NCBI RefSeq assembly: GCF_003337375.1
Contig: NZ_QPJD01000019.1
Span: 62,001-126,000, forward strand
Reading direction: 5' to 3'
From: Paenibacillus prosopidis
GTDB lineage: Bacteria > Bacillota > Bacilli > Paenibacillales > Paenibacillaceae
Length of the DNA: 64,000 nucleotides
In this document: piece by piece, positions 1 through 7,428 of the stretch
Layout: each line of letters opens with the position of its first letter
How positions within the stretch are numbered: the first letter of the stretch is position 1
The notes under the pieces: generated by a model
What the model saw: only the letters and a program-made list of their open reading frames with translations
Told to the model about the DNA's origin: nothing
Databases searched by the model: none
Program-made: the position numbers and the translations under genes

Positions 1-760
1 ATTCCATCACGACGGAGAAGAATACGACAAGACCACCAACGACGATCATTAAACGCAGCGCCGACTGAACGGAATCCTGCAGCAGCTTGCCAAGATCCCT
101 TCCATCCAGCAGCCTTGCGTCGTGCATGGCTTTCAGCGCTTCCGCAACGCGGGAGGGACGGCGTTTTTTTACAGTTTCAGTTGAAGCTTCAGTTGAGCCT
201 GGAGCTGTACCGATGCGCCTGTTAGCCGACGATGCAGGAGCATGACGATCGTGGAAGCGCATGAGGAAGCCGATCAGCAGTCCGCCGCCGTAATGCGCCG
301 CCGCAAGCACGGGTGCCAGCGCTACATTTTGGAAGAAACCGACTGATACAGCCCCGATTAGGAAAATAGGATCAGACGTCGTCGTGAAAGCGACTAACCG
401 CTCGCCTTCCGAACGGTTGATAAGCCGCTGCTCCCACAGCTGAGCGGTTAGCCTTGCGCCGACAGGGTACCCGGAAATATAGCCCATTGTAACGACAAAG
501 CCTCCGATGCCGGGAAGACGAAATAATGGTTTCATGAGCGGATCTAACAGCTTGCCGAAAAAATGAACGATCCCGAAGCCGAGCAGCAACTCGGATATTA
601 CGAAAAATGGGAATAACGCTGGAAAAAGCACCTGCCACCAGATCGAGAGCCCACGAAGCGAGGAGTGCAGCGTTTCGGTTGGAAAGACGGTCATTAACAG
701 CACAATAAATAGTGCGGCGAGTGCGGTTATCGATAAAGGATGGACGAGCGCGCGCAGCAA
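1..760 (-). CDS. ylbJ: Sporulation integral membrane protein YlbJ (partial, C-terminus beyond the window)
   Basis: The reverse strand reads a hydrophobic protein that starts LLRALVHPLS and contains the segments WWQVLFPALFPFFVISELLL and GYISGYPVGARLT, typical of the nucleoside-recognition (Gate) domain family and matching YlbJ, a sigma-E-dependent membrane protein needed for normal sporulation in Bacillus. The start is TTG at 760, because AAGGAGG lies eight bases upstream and no ATG fits. A charged loop with HDRHAP and KKRRPSR separates two membrane blocks. About 253 codons are visible and the reading frame runs off the left edge, so the last third or so is missing. The transported substrate, if any, is unknown. 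Confidence 0.85.
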   Translation of the reverse strand, partial: MLRALVHPLSITALAALFIVLLMTVFPTETLHSSLRGLSIWWQVLFPALFPFFVISELLLGFGIVHFFGKLLDPLMKPLFRLPGIGGFVVTMGYISGYPVGARLTAQLWEQRLINRSEGERLVAFTTTSDPIFLIGAVSVGFFQNVALAPVLAAAHYGGGLLIGFLMRFHDRHAPASSANRRIGTAPGSTEASTETVKKRRPSRVAEALKAMHDARLLDGRDLGKLLQDSVQSALRLMIVVGGLVVFFSVVME

Positions 761-934
761 GATGACCGCCTCCTTGTAAGATTGAATGTCAAAAATAATA
801 CGGAACCGAGGCGTTGTACAACCCCTCCTAAACGTATATGTAGGACATGGGTGATCCATCACTGGACATGGTAAAAAATAAATTTTTCATATTAAGAAAA
901 CGCTTGCAAAAAAGCTGGATTCCTTCATTTTTTA

Positions 935-943
935 TGGTACAAT
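935..943 (+). promoter_or_regulatory. Extended -10 promoter for the small peptide gene
   Basis: TGG-TACAAT gives an extended -10 element (TG one base before the hexamer), about 34 bases ahead of the start codon at 977. The -35 region is weak (TGGATT with a 16-base spacer). Confidence 0.5.
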
Positions 944-976
944 GGAATTACCTTTGAAATGGTTGGAGTGATGAGC

Positions 977-1069
977 ATGAGTATAATCGCTGGCATCCTT
1001 GTCTGTGCTTTCGTCTATGTCATACGAGAATCTCTTACAGCACCTGGTGAAGAGGACTATGAAGGTTAA
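977..1069 (+). CDS. 30-residue single-pass membrane peptide, unknown function
   Basis: The reading frame MSIIAGILVCAFVYVIRESL, then a short acidic tail ending GEEDYEG, has a hydrophobic helix of about 16 residues at the N-terminus. It has its own extended -10 promoter, a GGAG ribosome site eight bases before ATG 977, and a terminator 23 bases after its stop, so it looks like a monocistronic gene and not chance. An in-frame ATG at 971 is too close to the GGAG. I do not recognise a family. The size and topology resemble small regulatory membrane peptides, but no function can be inferred. Confidence 0.6.
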   Translation: MSIIAGILVCAFVYVIRESLTAPGEEDYEG

Positions 1070-1091
1070 GCAGTACCGTCTAAATGATGAG

Positions 1092-1119
1092 GCCCGCAAA
1101 ACGATGCGGGCTTTTTTTT
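1092..1119 (+). terminator. Rho-independent terminator after the small peptide gene
   Basis: Stem GCCCGCA / TGCGGGC with a six-base loop, followed by eight T. Confidence 0.9.
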
Positions 1120-1141
1120 GTCCCTGAAAAAAAATTTTTTG

Positions 1142-1150
1142 TGATATAAT
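1142..1150 (+). promoter_or_regulatory. Extended -10 promoter of the truncated haemoglobin operon
   Basis: TGA-TATAAT is a perfect extended -10 about 35 bases before the haemoglobin start. It lies just after the preceding terminator, which supports a fresh transcription unit covering the next two genes. Confidence 0.65.
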
Positions 1151-1184
1151 ACTAAATACCTACAAAATGGAGATGAAATTGACG

Positions 1185-1574
1185 ATGAATAGGAATATAA
1201 GCCTTTATGAAGCGATCGGCGGATCTGAGACAGTAAGACTATTAGTTGAGTCTTTTTACCCAAAAGTACAGGCTCATCCGCTGCTGGGACCTCTATTTCC
1301 ACAAAATATAGATCCCGTTATAGAGAAGCAATATTTATTTCTAACGCAGTTTTTTGGAGGCCCATCGTTATTCTCTGATCAATATGGCCATCCGATGATG
1401 CGAGCGCGGCATCTGCCATTCCCTATTACTCCAGAGCGGGCGGAAGCATGGCTTGACTGCATGCGAAGAGCCCTGCAAGAAGTCGGACTAGATGAACAAC
1501 TGCAAGCGATCGTCCTTGACAGATTATCCGGTCCTGCACATCACTTTGTGAACACATCGGAAGAGGAGACGTGA
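1185..1574 (+). CDS. Group II truncated haemoglobin (YjbI/trHbO type)
   Basis: The protein begins MNRNISLYEAIGG and contains HPLLGPLFP, FLTQFFGGP and GHPMMRARHLPFPI, which are signature blocks of group II truncated haemoglobins; the haem-ligating proximal histidine is the one in RARHLPF. Such proteins bind oxygen or nitric oxide and in Bacillus belong to the YjbI group. The length of 129 residues fits. The start is uncertain: GGAG at 1169-1172 would serve TTG 1179 best (six-base spacing), while ATG 1185 is twelve bases away; ATGs at 1167 and 1173 overlap or abut the GGAG. The next gene starts 5 bases later, so the two are probably cotranscribed. Confidence 0.9.
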   Translation: MNRNISLYEAIGGSETVRLLVESFYPKVQAHPLLGPLFPQNIDPVIEKQYLFLTQFFGGPSLFSDQYGHPMMRARHLPFPITPERAEAWLDCMRRALQEVGLDEQLQAIVLDRLSGPAHHFVNTSEEET

Positions 1575-1579
1575 TCCCT

Positions 1580-2320
1580 ATGGAACCGCTCTACCAATCG
1601 AAAATAGAATGCATATGCTGCGAATCAACCTATATGACATCACGCGTTCGTCCAAGCTTCAAAAAAGCGGTCAAGACGGACACTGACTTTTGCGGGTATT
1701 ATAAAACGGATGTAAATCCTGACTTTTATGTCGTCCGGGTTTGCCCGAATTGCGGATTTGCTTCGACCGAAAATGGGCTTGAACGCTTAAGTGATCTGCA
1801 GAAGAAGCAGTACATAGATAAAATAGGTGCTCGCTGGGAGAAGCAGGACTATTGTAGTGAACGTGATGCTCAGCAGGCTATGACCTGCTATAAGCTCGCA
1901 CTTCTTTCTGCCCAAGCTGTTGGTGAGAAGGATCGTGTGCTTGCAGGTATTTTGCATCACATTGCTTGGCTGTACCGTTATGAAGCGAACCAGAGTGAAG
2001 AAAAGCGGTTTATGCGGTTTGCGCTGCAAGCCTACATACGCGTGTATGAAGTGGAAGGCGTCTCTCTTAACAACGCAAAGCTGATGTATATTATTGGGGA
2101 GTTAAATCGTCGTATTGGAGAACTGAACGATGCTGTACGATGGTTCTCTCGTGTCGTGAACGACAAAAAGATCATCGATGCGGCAATGATCCGGGCATGC
2201 CGCGAGCAGTGGCAGCAAATCCGCGAGGAAATGGAAGCGGGCCGCGCAAGCTCGTCCGGCGATACATCGAAACCGGATGGCCATGTCCATGCGGATACGA
2301 CCATCTCATCGACCGCTTAG
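1580..2320 (+). CDS. DUF2225 family protein
   Basis: The N-terminal 70 residues carry two CxxC pairs (CICC and CPNCGF), consistent with a small zinc-binding knot; the remainder is helical with TPR-like spacing (AMTCYKLALLSAQ, AWLYRYEAN, GELNDAVRWFSRVV). This matches the uncharacterised DUF2225 family of Firmicutes. ATG 1580 is preferred; an in-frame GTG at 1571 lies only two bases from the GGAG. It follows the haemoglobin gene closely and ends in a four-base convergent overlap with the gene on the other strand. The function is unknown. Confidence 0.8.
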   Translation: MEPLYQSKIECICCESTYMTSRVRPSFKKAVKTDTDFCGYYKTDVNPDFYVVRVCPNCGFASTENGLERLSDLQKKQYIDKIGARWEKQDYCSERDAQQAMTCYKLALLSAQAVGEKDRVLAGILHHIAWLYRYEANQSEEKRFMRFALQAYIRVYEVEGVSLNNAKLMYIIGELNRRIGELNDAVRWFSRVVNDKKIIDAAMIRACREQWQQIREEMEAGRASSSGDTSKPDGHVHADTTISSTA

Positions 2321-2559
2321 CGGCGGGGTTTGCGAAGTGTGCGATCCGTTAGCAAGTAATCACGGTCAGCATCCACTATCGTAACTTTATTGCGGCAGCA
2401 CGGGAAGACGAGCAATCTCTTCATGCCGTCTTGAATGTCCTGAAGCTCTGACGGACGTACGGGGAGCAGTACATTGTCCGCATTGCAAAAGGGACAGCTT
2501 GATACGTAGAGATCACCCATTAATATGTCATAAGGCCACGCTTTCTCAAACGGAATCAT
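2317..2559 (-). CDS. Small cysteine-containing protein, unknown function
   Basis: An 80-residue protein with CPFC near residue 22 and a later pair PCCRNKV, so it may bind a metal through four cysteines. Its start codon overlaps the stop of the yycC-like gene as ATGA, which indicates translational coupling. It ends four bases inside the DUF2225 gene on the opposite strand. I do not recognise a named family; conserved position next to yycC would support a linked role. Confidence 0.65.
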   Translation of the reverse strand: MIPFEKAWPYDILMGDLYVSSCPFCNADNVLLPVRPSELQDIQDGMKRLLVFPCCRNKVTIVDADRDYLLTDRTLRKPRR

Positions 2560-2726
2560 GATTTTTCTTCACTCGGGGGCGATGCGGGACTGTCATTCTT
2601 AGCAAGCTCTGCGAGCTTTTGCAATAAGATATGGCGAGGCATATGCATCAAATGCTCTAACGGCACGCCAAGCTGCTCTGCCAGCTTAACGGCTGTATCG
2701 GCTGATATTTGCAACGGTTTAGACAT
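2556..2726 (-). CDS. yycC: YycC-like small protein
   Basis: A 56-residue protein, MSKPLQISADTAVKLAEQLG, followed by VPLEHLMHMPRHILLQKLAEL, closely resembles Bacillus YycC (function unknown). GGAGG stands nine bases before the ATG. The acidic, serine-rich tail is short. It is the first gene of a two-gene minus-strand unit and overlaps the next gene by four bases (ATGA). A promoter with a 17-base spacer lies just upstream. Confidence 0.75.
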   Translation of the reverse strand: MSKPLQISADTAVKLAEQLGVPLEHLMHMPRHILLQKLAELAKNDSPASPPSEEKS

Positions 2727-2757
2727 GGTGATATTCCTCCATTTTCGATATAATTAA

Positions 2758-2786
2758 GTTATACACCGCCGGGAAGGTTTGCGCAA
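2758..2786 (-). promoter_or_regulatory. Sigma-A-like promoter of the yycC unit
   Basis: Read on the minus strand: TTGCGC, a 17-base spacer, then TATAAC, ending about 30 bases before the yycC start. Confidence 0.55.
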
Positions 2787-2841
2787 ATAAAAACGCGACC
2801 CTTTCTCGGCTTTTTTTATCTGAATAGAGAGGATGAAGCAG

Positions 2842-4641
2842 ATGCAGAATGGATTTCCGCAAACCTGGGATTTGGACGTTTTTTATGATGGAGGCTCAAG
2901 TTCGGCTGCTTTTTCACAGGAACTGAAAGGCATCGGGGAAAATATAGACAAGCTCGATGCCGCACTTTCAAAGAAAGCTGGGACTGGCAGTCAGGAGATT
3001 GCGGCAATGACGGAGCTGCTGCAAAGCGTATTGCTGCGTCTGCGCGAGTCCGAATCTTTCGTTTCCTGCTTATTGGCGCAAAATGTTAAGGATTCAGCAG
3101 CCAGCTCGCTCAATGACCGAGTGAAGACGTTAGCCGCTAAGTTTCTTGGCGTACTTACACGCTTCGATAATACGCTTCGCGGTCTCAATGATGAAGCATG
3201 GACGAAGCTGATTGAAAACGAGAAGCTGACCGAGGTTGCATTCAACCTGGCCGAGAGGCGGGAGCTTGCGAAACTGAAGATGGCTCCTGAGTTAGAAGCG
3301 CTAGCCGGCGATTTGGCAGTAGACGGTTATCACGGCTGGGGCGATTATTACAATTTGATCGTATCTAGAGCAAAATTTAACGATGTCGGTAAGGATGGAG
3401 AGAAGAAGATTTTATCGGCTGGTCAAATGCAGAACCGACTCTCGGACGGCGATCGGGCTGTGAGGCAGGCTGCGTTCGCAGAGTGGGAGCGGGAATGGTC
3501 GGAGCAAGCGGACCTGTGCGCCGAAACGTTAAATCGGATTTCCGGCTTTCGCCTAAAGCTGTATGAGAAACGCGGCTGGGAATCTGTGCTGCAGGAGCCG
3601 CTGCAGATGAACCGTATGAGCGAAGCAACTCTGCAAGCTATGTGGACAGCTATACAGGATGGCAAGCAGGAGCTTGTCCGATATCTGGAGCGAAAAGCGA
3701 AGCTGCTAGGGGTAGAAAAGCTTGACTGGCACGACGTTGAAGCGCCGATTGGTTCTGCGGCGCGGACGATTCCGTATGATGAGGCAGCCGCTTTTATTGT
3801 AGATCAGTTCCGAACGTTCAGCCCGGAGCTTGCTGATTTCTCCGAAATGGCATTTAAGGATGGTTGGATTGAGGCGGAGGACCGCGCCGGTAAGCGGCCT
3901 GGCGGCTTTTGCACCTCTTTTCCGAAGAGCGGGCAAACCCGCATATTCATGACCTACTCAGGTACGGCCTCGAATATTTCGACGTTGGCGCATGAGCTTG
4001 GCCACGCTTATCATCAGCATGTCATGAACGACTTGCCTGCATTGTCCCAAGAGTATGCGATGAATGTGGCAGAGACGGCTTCGACATTTGCAGAGCTGAT
4101 CGTATCGGACTGCGCGATGAAAGTAGCGGTTGATCCGGAGGAAAAACTGGGGCTGCTGGAGGACAAAATTCAACGATCGGTCGCTTTTTTCATGAACATC
4201 CATGCGCGCTTTTTGTTTGAGACCCGTTTCTACGAGCGCCGCCGTGAAGGACTTGTATCCGCCGGGGAGTTGAACTCGTTGATGGAAGCGGCTCAGCGGG
4301 AAGCGTATTGCGATATGCTTGGTGAAGTGCATCCGAATTTCTGGGCAGCGAAGCTGCACTTCTACTTAACGGATGTGCCGTTCTACAACTTCCCATATAC
4401 GTTCGGCTATTTGTTCAGCGCAGGCATTTACGCGAGATCGCTAAAGGAAGGGGCGGACTTTAAAGAACGGTACGTTTCCTTGCTGCGGGATACCGGACGA
4501 ATGAGCGTCGAGCAGCTCGCGAAGGAGCATCTTGGCGTGAATGTGGAGGAAATTGACTTTTGGCGCGATGCTGTCGCTCTAACCGCTGTCGATGTGGAGC
4601 AGTTTATTGAAATGACAAACGAATTGTATGGTAAAAATTAA
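2842..4641 (+). CDS. pepF: M3 family oligoendopeptidase (PepF-like)
   Basis: A 599-residue zinc metallopeptidase of the M3 family. The active site HELGH lies near residue 384 (within STLAHELGHAYHQ) with the downstream glutamate region MNVAETASTFAE that supplies the third zinc ligand. The family cleaves short peptides in the cytosol; length and order of blocks match PepF. AGAGAGG directly abuts ATG 2833, so the in-frame ATG at 2842, nine bases from it, is the better start (MQNGFPQTWDLD). It stands alone between a divergent yycC unit and ccpN. Confidence 0.9.
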   Translation: MQNGFPQTWDLDVFYDGGSSSAAFSQELKGIGENIDKLDAALSKKAGTGSQEIAAMTELLQSVLLRLRESESFVSCLLAQNVKDSAASSLNDRVKTLAAKFLGVLTRFDNTLRGLNDEAWTKLIENEKLTEVAFNLAERRELAKLKMAPELEALAGDLAVDGYHGWGDYYNLIVSRAKFNDVGKDGEKKILSAGQMQNRLSDGDRAVRQAAFAEWEREWSEQADLCAETLNRISGFRLKLYEKRGWESVLQEPLQMNRMSEATLQAMWTAIQDGKQELVRYLERKAKLLGVEKLDWHDVEAPIGSAARTIPYDEAAAFIVDQFRTFSPELADFSEMAFKDGWIEAEDRAGKRPGGFCTSFPKSGQTRIFMTYSGTASNISTLAHELGHAYHQHVMNDLPALSQEYAMNVAETASTFAELIVSDCAMKVAVDPEEKLGLLEDKIQRSVAFFMNIHARFLFETRFYERRREGLVSAGELNSLMEAAQREAYCDMLGEVHPNFWAAKLHFYLTDVPFYNFPYTFGYLFSAGIYARSLKEGADFKERYVSLLRDTGRMSVEQLAKEHLGVNVEEIDFWRDAVALTAVDVEQFIEMTNELYGKN

Positions 4642-4685
4642 TATGATATATTAATCATCGAATAGTAGTGCTATATCAAATAATT

Positions 4686-5372
4686 ATGACTCATATAAAG
4701 ATTGGGGGGAGTACGATTCAGCTATCATCACGGCAATTGGAGCTTCTTGAGCTCGTAAAGAAGCATGCGCCGGTTACCGGCGAACAATTGGCAGAAAGTC
4801 TCGGAGTCAGCAGGCCGACGCTGCGTTCGGATTTATCGCTTCTCGTCATGCTGGGCTTGCTTGATGCGAAGCCGAAGGTCGGCTATTTTCTCGGTAATAC
4901 GTATCGTTCCAGCAGTGAACCGCTGCAGCGCTTAAACAGCATGCAGGTTAGAGAGGTGCAGGGGGTTCCCGTCAATGTGCCAGACTCGTTATCCGTGCAC
5001 GATGCCGTCATCACGTTGTTCACTGAAAATGCGGATACACTCCTTGTCGTTAACGAGCAGAAGCGCTTCGTTGGCATAGTAACTCCTAAGGATTTGCTCA
5101 AAATAACACTGGGAAATGCCGGCGCCGCAGCTATTCCCGTCAGCATGGTGATGACCCGCTATCCGAATATCGTGTCGCTCATGCCCGAAGATTCTGTTAT
5201 GGAGGCGATACGCAAAATGTCGCTCCATCAGGTTGATTGCCTTCCGGTCGTTGTCCCTCGTGAGGAGCAAGCGCTGGATCCGGAAGTAACCGGCTGGGTA
5301 TCGAAGTCGAACATTATACGTCTGATGGCGGACATCGCGACAGTTGGGGAATTGGGGGAGCAGGATTTATGA
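4686..5372 (+). CDS. ccpN: CcpN-type transcriptional repressor (HTH plus two CBS domains)
   Basis: An N-terminal winged helix (LELVKKHAPVTGEQLAESLG, then SRPTLRSDLSLLVMLGLLDA) is followed by two CBS domains (from about residue 85, with FVGIVTPKDLLKI and SVMVMTRYPNI regions). This is the CcpN arrangement; in Bacillus CcpN represses gluconeogenic genes during glycolysis. It overlaps the PPDK regulator gene by four bases, the same pairing as in Bacillus. The start is unclear: ATG 4686 and GTG 4668 have no ribosome site, whereas GGGGGGAG at 4704-4711 stands four bases before an in-frame ATT at 4716, which would give 218 residues, close to the Bacillus protein. Confidence 0.9.
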   Translation: MTHIKIGGSTIQLSSRQLELLELVKKHAPVTGEQLAESLGVSRPTLRSDLSLLVMLGLLDAKPKVGYFLGNTYRSSSEPLQRLNSMQVREVQGVPVNVPDSLSVHDAVITLFTENADTLLVVNEQKRFVGIVTPKDLLKITLGNAGAAAIPVSMVMTRYPNIVSLMPEDSVMEAIRKMSLHQVDCLPVVVPREEQALDPEVTGWVSKSNIIRLMADIATVGELGEQDL

Positions 5373-6169
5373 CACAGCAAATTATTTATGTATGCTCCGA
5401 TGCTGTCGGTGAAACGGCGGAAGCGGTGGCGAAGGCGACCTTACGCCAGTTTTCATCCGAACACGTAAAAATTAAACGGTACGGACATTTGAAATCAGAG
5501 GATGAGATTGTGCGTATCGTTACGGAAGCAGCATACACAGGAGGCTTTATAAGCTACACCCTCGTACAGCCTGAGCTTCGGGAATTGATGAAGGAAGAAG
5601 CGCTTAGAACTGGCGTACGGGCAGTTGACGTGATGGGGCCGATGATGCAGGCATATGTCGATACGTTCGGCAGCTTTCCGAAGCGGGAGCCGGGATTGCT
5701 GCACTCCATTGACGATGCTTACCATCGCCGGATGGATGCGATAGAATTTGCAGTGAAGTACGACGATGGCAAAGACGCGCGGGGATTCATGCAGGCACAG
5801 GTGGTGCTCATTGGTGTATCCCGAACATCGAAGACGCCTCTCAGCATATTTTTGTCTCACAAAGGGATTAAAACGGCCAACCTCCCCCTTATGCCGGAAG
5901 TTAATCCGCCAGAGGAACTGAAGCCTGCGCCTGGACGGTTAATCGTCGGACTAACGATGCAGCCGGAGCATTTGCTCGGAATACGTTCGGAACGGTTGAA
6001 GACGCTCGGGCTGCCTTCATCGGCACAGTATGCTTCAACGGAGCGGATTCTGGAGGAGCTCCAATATGCGGAAGCCGTCATGAAATCGCTGGATTGTCCT
6101 GTCATTGACGTTACAAATCGGGCAATTGAGGAGACTGCGGGCATTATAACTGAATGGCTTAACAAATAA
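5369..6169 (+). CDS. yqfL: Pyruvate, phosphate dikinase regulatory protein (DUF299, YqfL)
   Basis: A 266-residue protein of the PPDK/PEP synthase regulatory kinase-phosphorylase family: it starts YVCSDAVGETAE and has the P-loop-like GVSRTSKTPLSIFLSHKG near residue 150, followed by KTANLPLMPEVNPP. The family switches the dikinase between active and inactive states by reversible phosphorylation of a threonine using ADP. GGGGGAG precedes the ATG. Translational coupling to ccpN (ATGA overlap) places control of gluconeogenic transcription and enzyme activity in one unit. No ppdK gene is present in the window. Confidence 0.9.
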   Translation: MTQQIIYVCSDAVGETAEAVAKATLRQFSSEHVKIKRYGHLKSEDEIVRIVTEAAYTGGFISYTLVQPELRELMKEEALRTGVRAVDVMGPMMQAYVDTFGSFPKREPGLLHSIDDAYHRRMDAIEFAVKYDDGKDARGFMQAQVVLIGVSRTSKTPLSIFLSHKGIKTANLPLMPEVNPPEELKPAPGRLIVGLTMQPEHLLGIRSERLKTLGLPSSAQYASTERILEELQYAEAVMKSLDCPVIDVTNRAIEETAGIITEWLNK

Positions 6170-6204
6170 ATGGCTATACCGTTAGAGACAAGGGGGAATC
6201 CAAA

Positions 6205-6603
6205 ATGGATAGAACATTTGTAATGGTTAAGCCTGACGGATATGCACGAGGATTGGTAGGACGCATTATGGCGCGCTTCGAGGAGAAGGGCTTCAGACTG
6301 GTGGATGCGAAGGTTATGCAATTAAGCAGGGAGCATGCCGAGCAGCATTATGAGCATTTGCGCACAAAGGTGTTTTTTGATGAGCTGGTAGATTTCATCG
6401 TGTCTGGACCTATATTCGCAATGATATGGGAAGGCAAGGATGCCGTAAAAAATGCAAGAGCTCTCATTGGGGCAACAAATCCTTCAGATGCGCTGGCAGG
6501 AACGATTCGCGGCGACTTCGCGATCGACGTGGCGAGCAACATTATCCATGGCTCAGACTCCGATGATAGCGCGGAGCGGGAAATCAAACTATTTTTCCAT
6601 TAA
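6205..6603 (+). CDS. ndk: Nucleoside diphosphate kinase
   Basis: The protein starts MDRTFVMVKPDGYARGLVG and has the active-site block NIIHGSDS with the phosphorylated histidine near residue 114; GAT NPSDALAGTIRGDF is also typical. It transfers the terminal phosphate between nucleoside triphosphates and diphosphates in the cytosol. The 132 residues are somewhat shorter than the roughly 148 of most bacterial enzymes, because the C-terminus stops soon after EREIKLFF, but all active-site blocks are there. AAGGGGGA lies upstream. It is 36 bases after yqfL and 22 bases before the aldolase gene. Confidence 0.95.
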   Translation: MDRTFVMVKPDGYARGLVGRIMARFEEKGFRLVDAKVMQLSREHAEQHYEHLRTKVFFDELVDFIVSGPIFAMIWEGKDAVKNARALIGATNPSDALAGTIRGDFAIDVASNIIHGSDSDDSAEREIKLFFH

Positions 6604-6624
6604 AAAAAGGGAGATGACCGGATT

Positions 6625-7266
6625 ATGAAATTTTTCTTGGATACAGCGAACGTTGAGGAAATTAAACGGATTGCCAAGCTTGGGCTTGTTGATGGAGTAA
6701 CAACTAACCCTTCGCTCATCGCGAAGGAGGGACGGGATTTTAAACAAGTCATCCAGGAAATCAGCAGCATCGTATCCGGTCCTGTCAGCGCAGAGGTTAT
6801 TGGCACGAAGGCCGACGATATGCTGAAGGAAGCTTTTGAAATAGCGGAATGGGCTCCGAACGTAGTTATTAAGCTCCCATTGACGGAGGATGGCCTGTAC
6901 GCAACGCACGCGCTAGCGGAGAAAGGAATTAAAACGAACGTGACGCTTGTTTTCTCCGCTGCCCAGGGGCTTATGGCTGCCAAAGCCGGAGCCACCTTCA
7001 TAAGTCCGTTTGTTGGAAGGCTTGACGATATTGGCGTAGAGGGCTTAAAGTTGGTTCGTGACCTGAACGCTATTATCCGAAACTACGGATATTCAACCGA
7101 AATCATCGTTGCAAGCATTCGTCATATCGGCCATCTGGAGCAAGCGGCTATTGCGGGAGCGCATATTGCGACAATACCAGGATCGCTGCTGCCGTCTCTA
7201 TGGAAGCACCCGCTTACCGATATCGGGATCGAGAAGTTTCTAAGCGACTGGGCTAAACAAAAATAA
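6625..7266 (+). CDS. tal: TalC-type transaldolase / fructose-6-phosphate aldolase
   Basis: A 213-residue single-domain enzyme of the MipB/TalC family. MKFFLDTANVEEIKR and DGVTTNPSLIAKEG are signatures, and the Schiff-base lysine is in NVVIKLPLT near residue 84; ASIRHIGHLEQAAIAGAHIATIP completes the barrel. It interconverts sugar phosphates of the pentose phosphate pathway. Whether it acts as a transaldolase or as fructose-6-phosphate aldolase cannot be told by eye. Transketolase (22-24 kb) and pgi (30-32 kb) are elsewhere in the window. Confidence 0.9.
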   Translation: MKFFLDTANVEEIKRIAKLGLVDGVTTNPSLIAKEGRDFKQVIQEISSIVSGPVSAEVIGTKADDMLKEAFEIAEWAPNVVIKLPLTEDGLYATHALAEKGIKTNVTLVFSAAQGLMAAKAGATFISPFVGRLDDIGVEGLKLVRDLNAIIRNYGYSTEIIVASIRHIGHLEQAAIAGAHIATIPGSLLPSLWKHPLTDIGIEKFLSDWAKQK

Positions 7267-7291
7267 GGTTCAGAAAGAATAAATTGAGTAG

Positions 7292-7321
7292 TTGACGAAT
7301 GGAATATGAATATGGTAAATT
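7292..7321 (+). promoter_or_regulatory. Candidate promoter ahead of the tad operon
   Basis: TTGACG, an 18-base spacer and TAAATT with an upstream TG (extended -10). Transcripts from it would meet the hairpin at 7349-7397 before the first tad gene, so it is either spurious or part of an attenuated leader. Confidence 0.4.
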
Positions 7322-7348
7322 TTTAACAAGTTAACTTTCAAACACGGA

Positions 7349-7397
7349 AGCACCGTATTAGGCTGCAGATTTCTGCGCCTTTTATGGTGCTTTTTTT
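7349..7397 (+). terminator. Hairpin terminator between the aldolase gene and the tad operon
   Basis: Outer stem AGCACC / GGTGCT, inner stem GGCTGCAG / CTGCGCC, then seven T. The simple reading is termination of the ndk-tal transcript. Confidence 0.8.
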
Positions 7398-7428
7398 GTG
7401 TTTTCGGAGCTGAAGGGAGGGGAAATAA

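Noticed and set aside
5495..6321. Open frames of 120-150 codons on the minus strand opposite yqfL and ndk
   Set aside because: They mirror well-supported genes, lack ribosome sites and family motifs.
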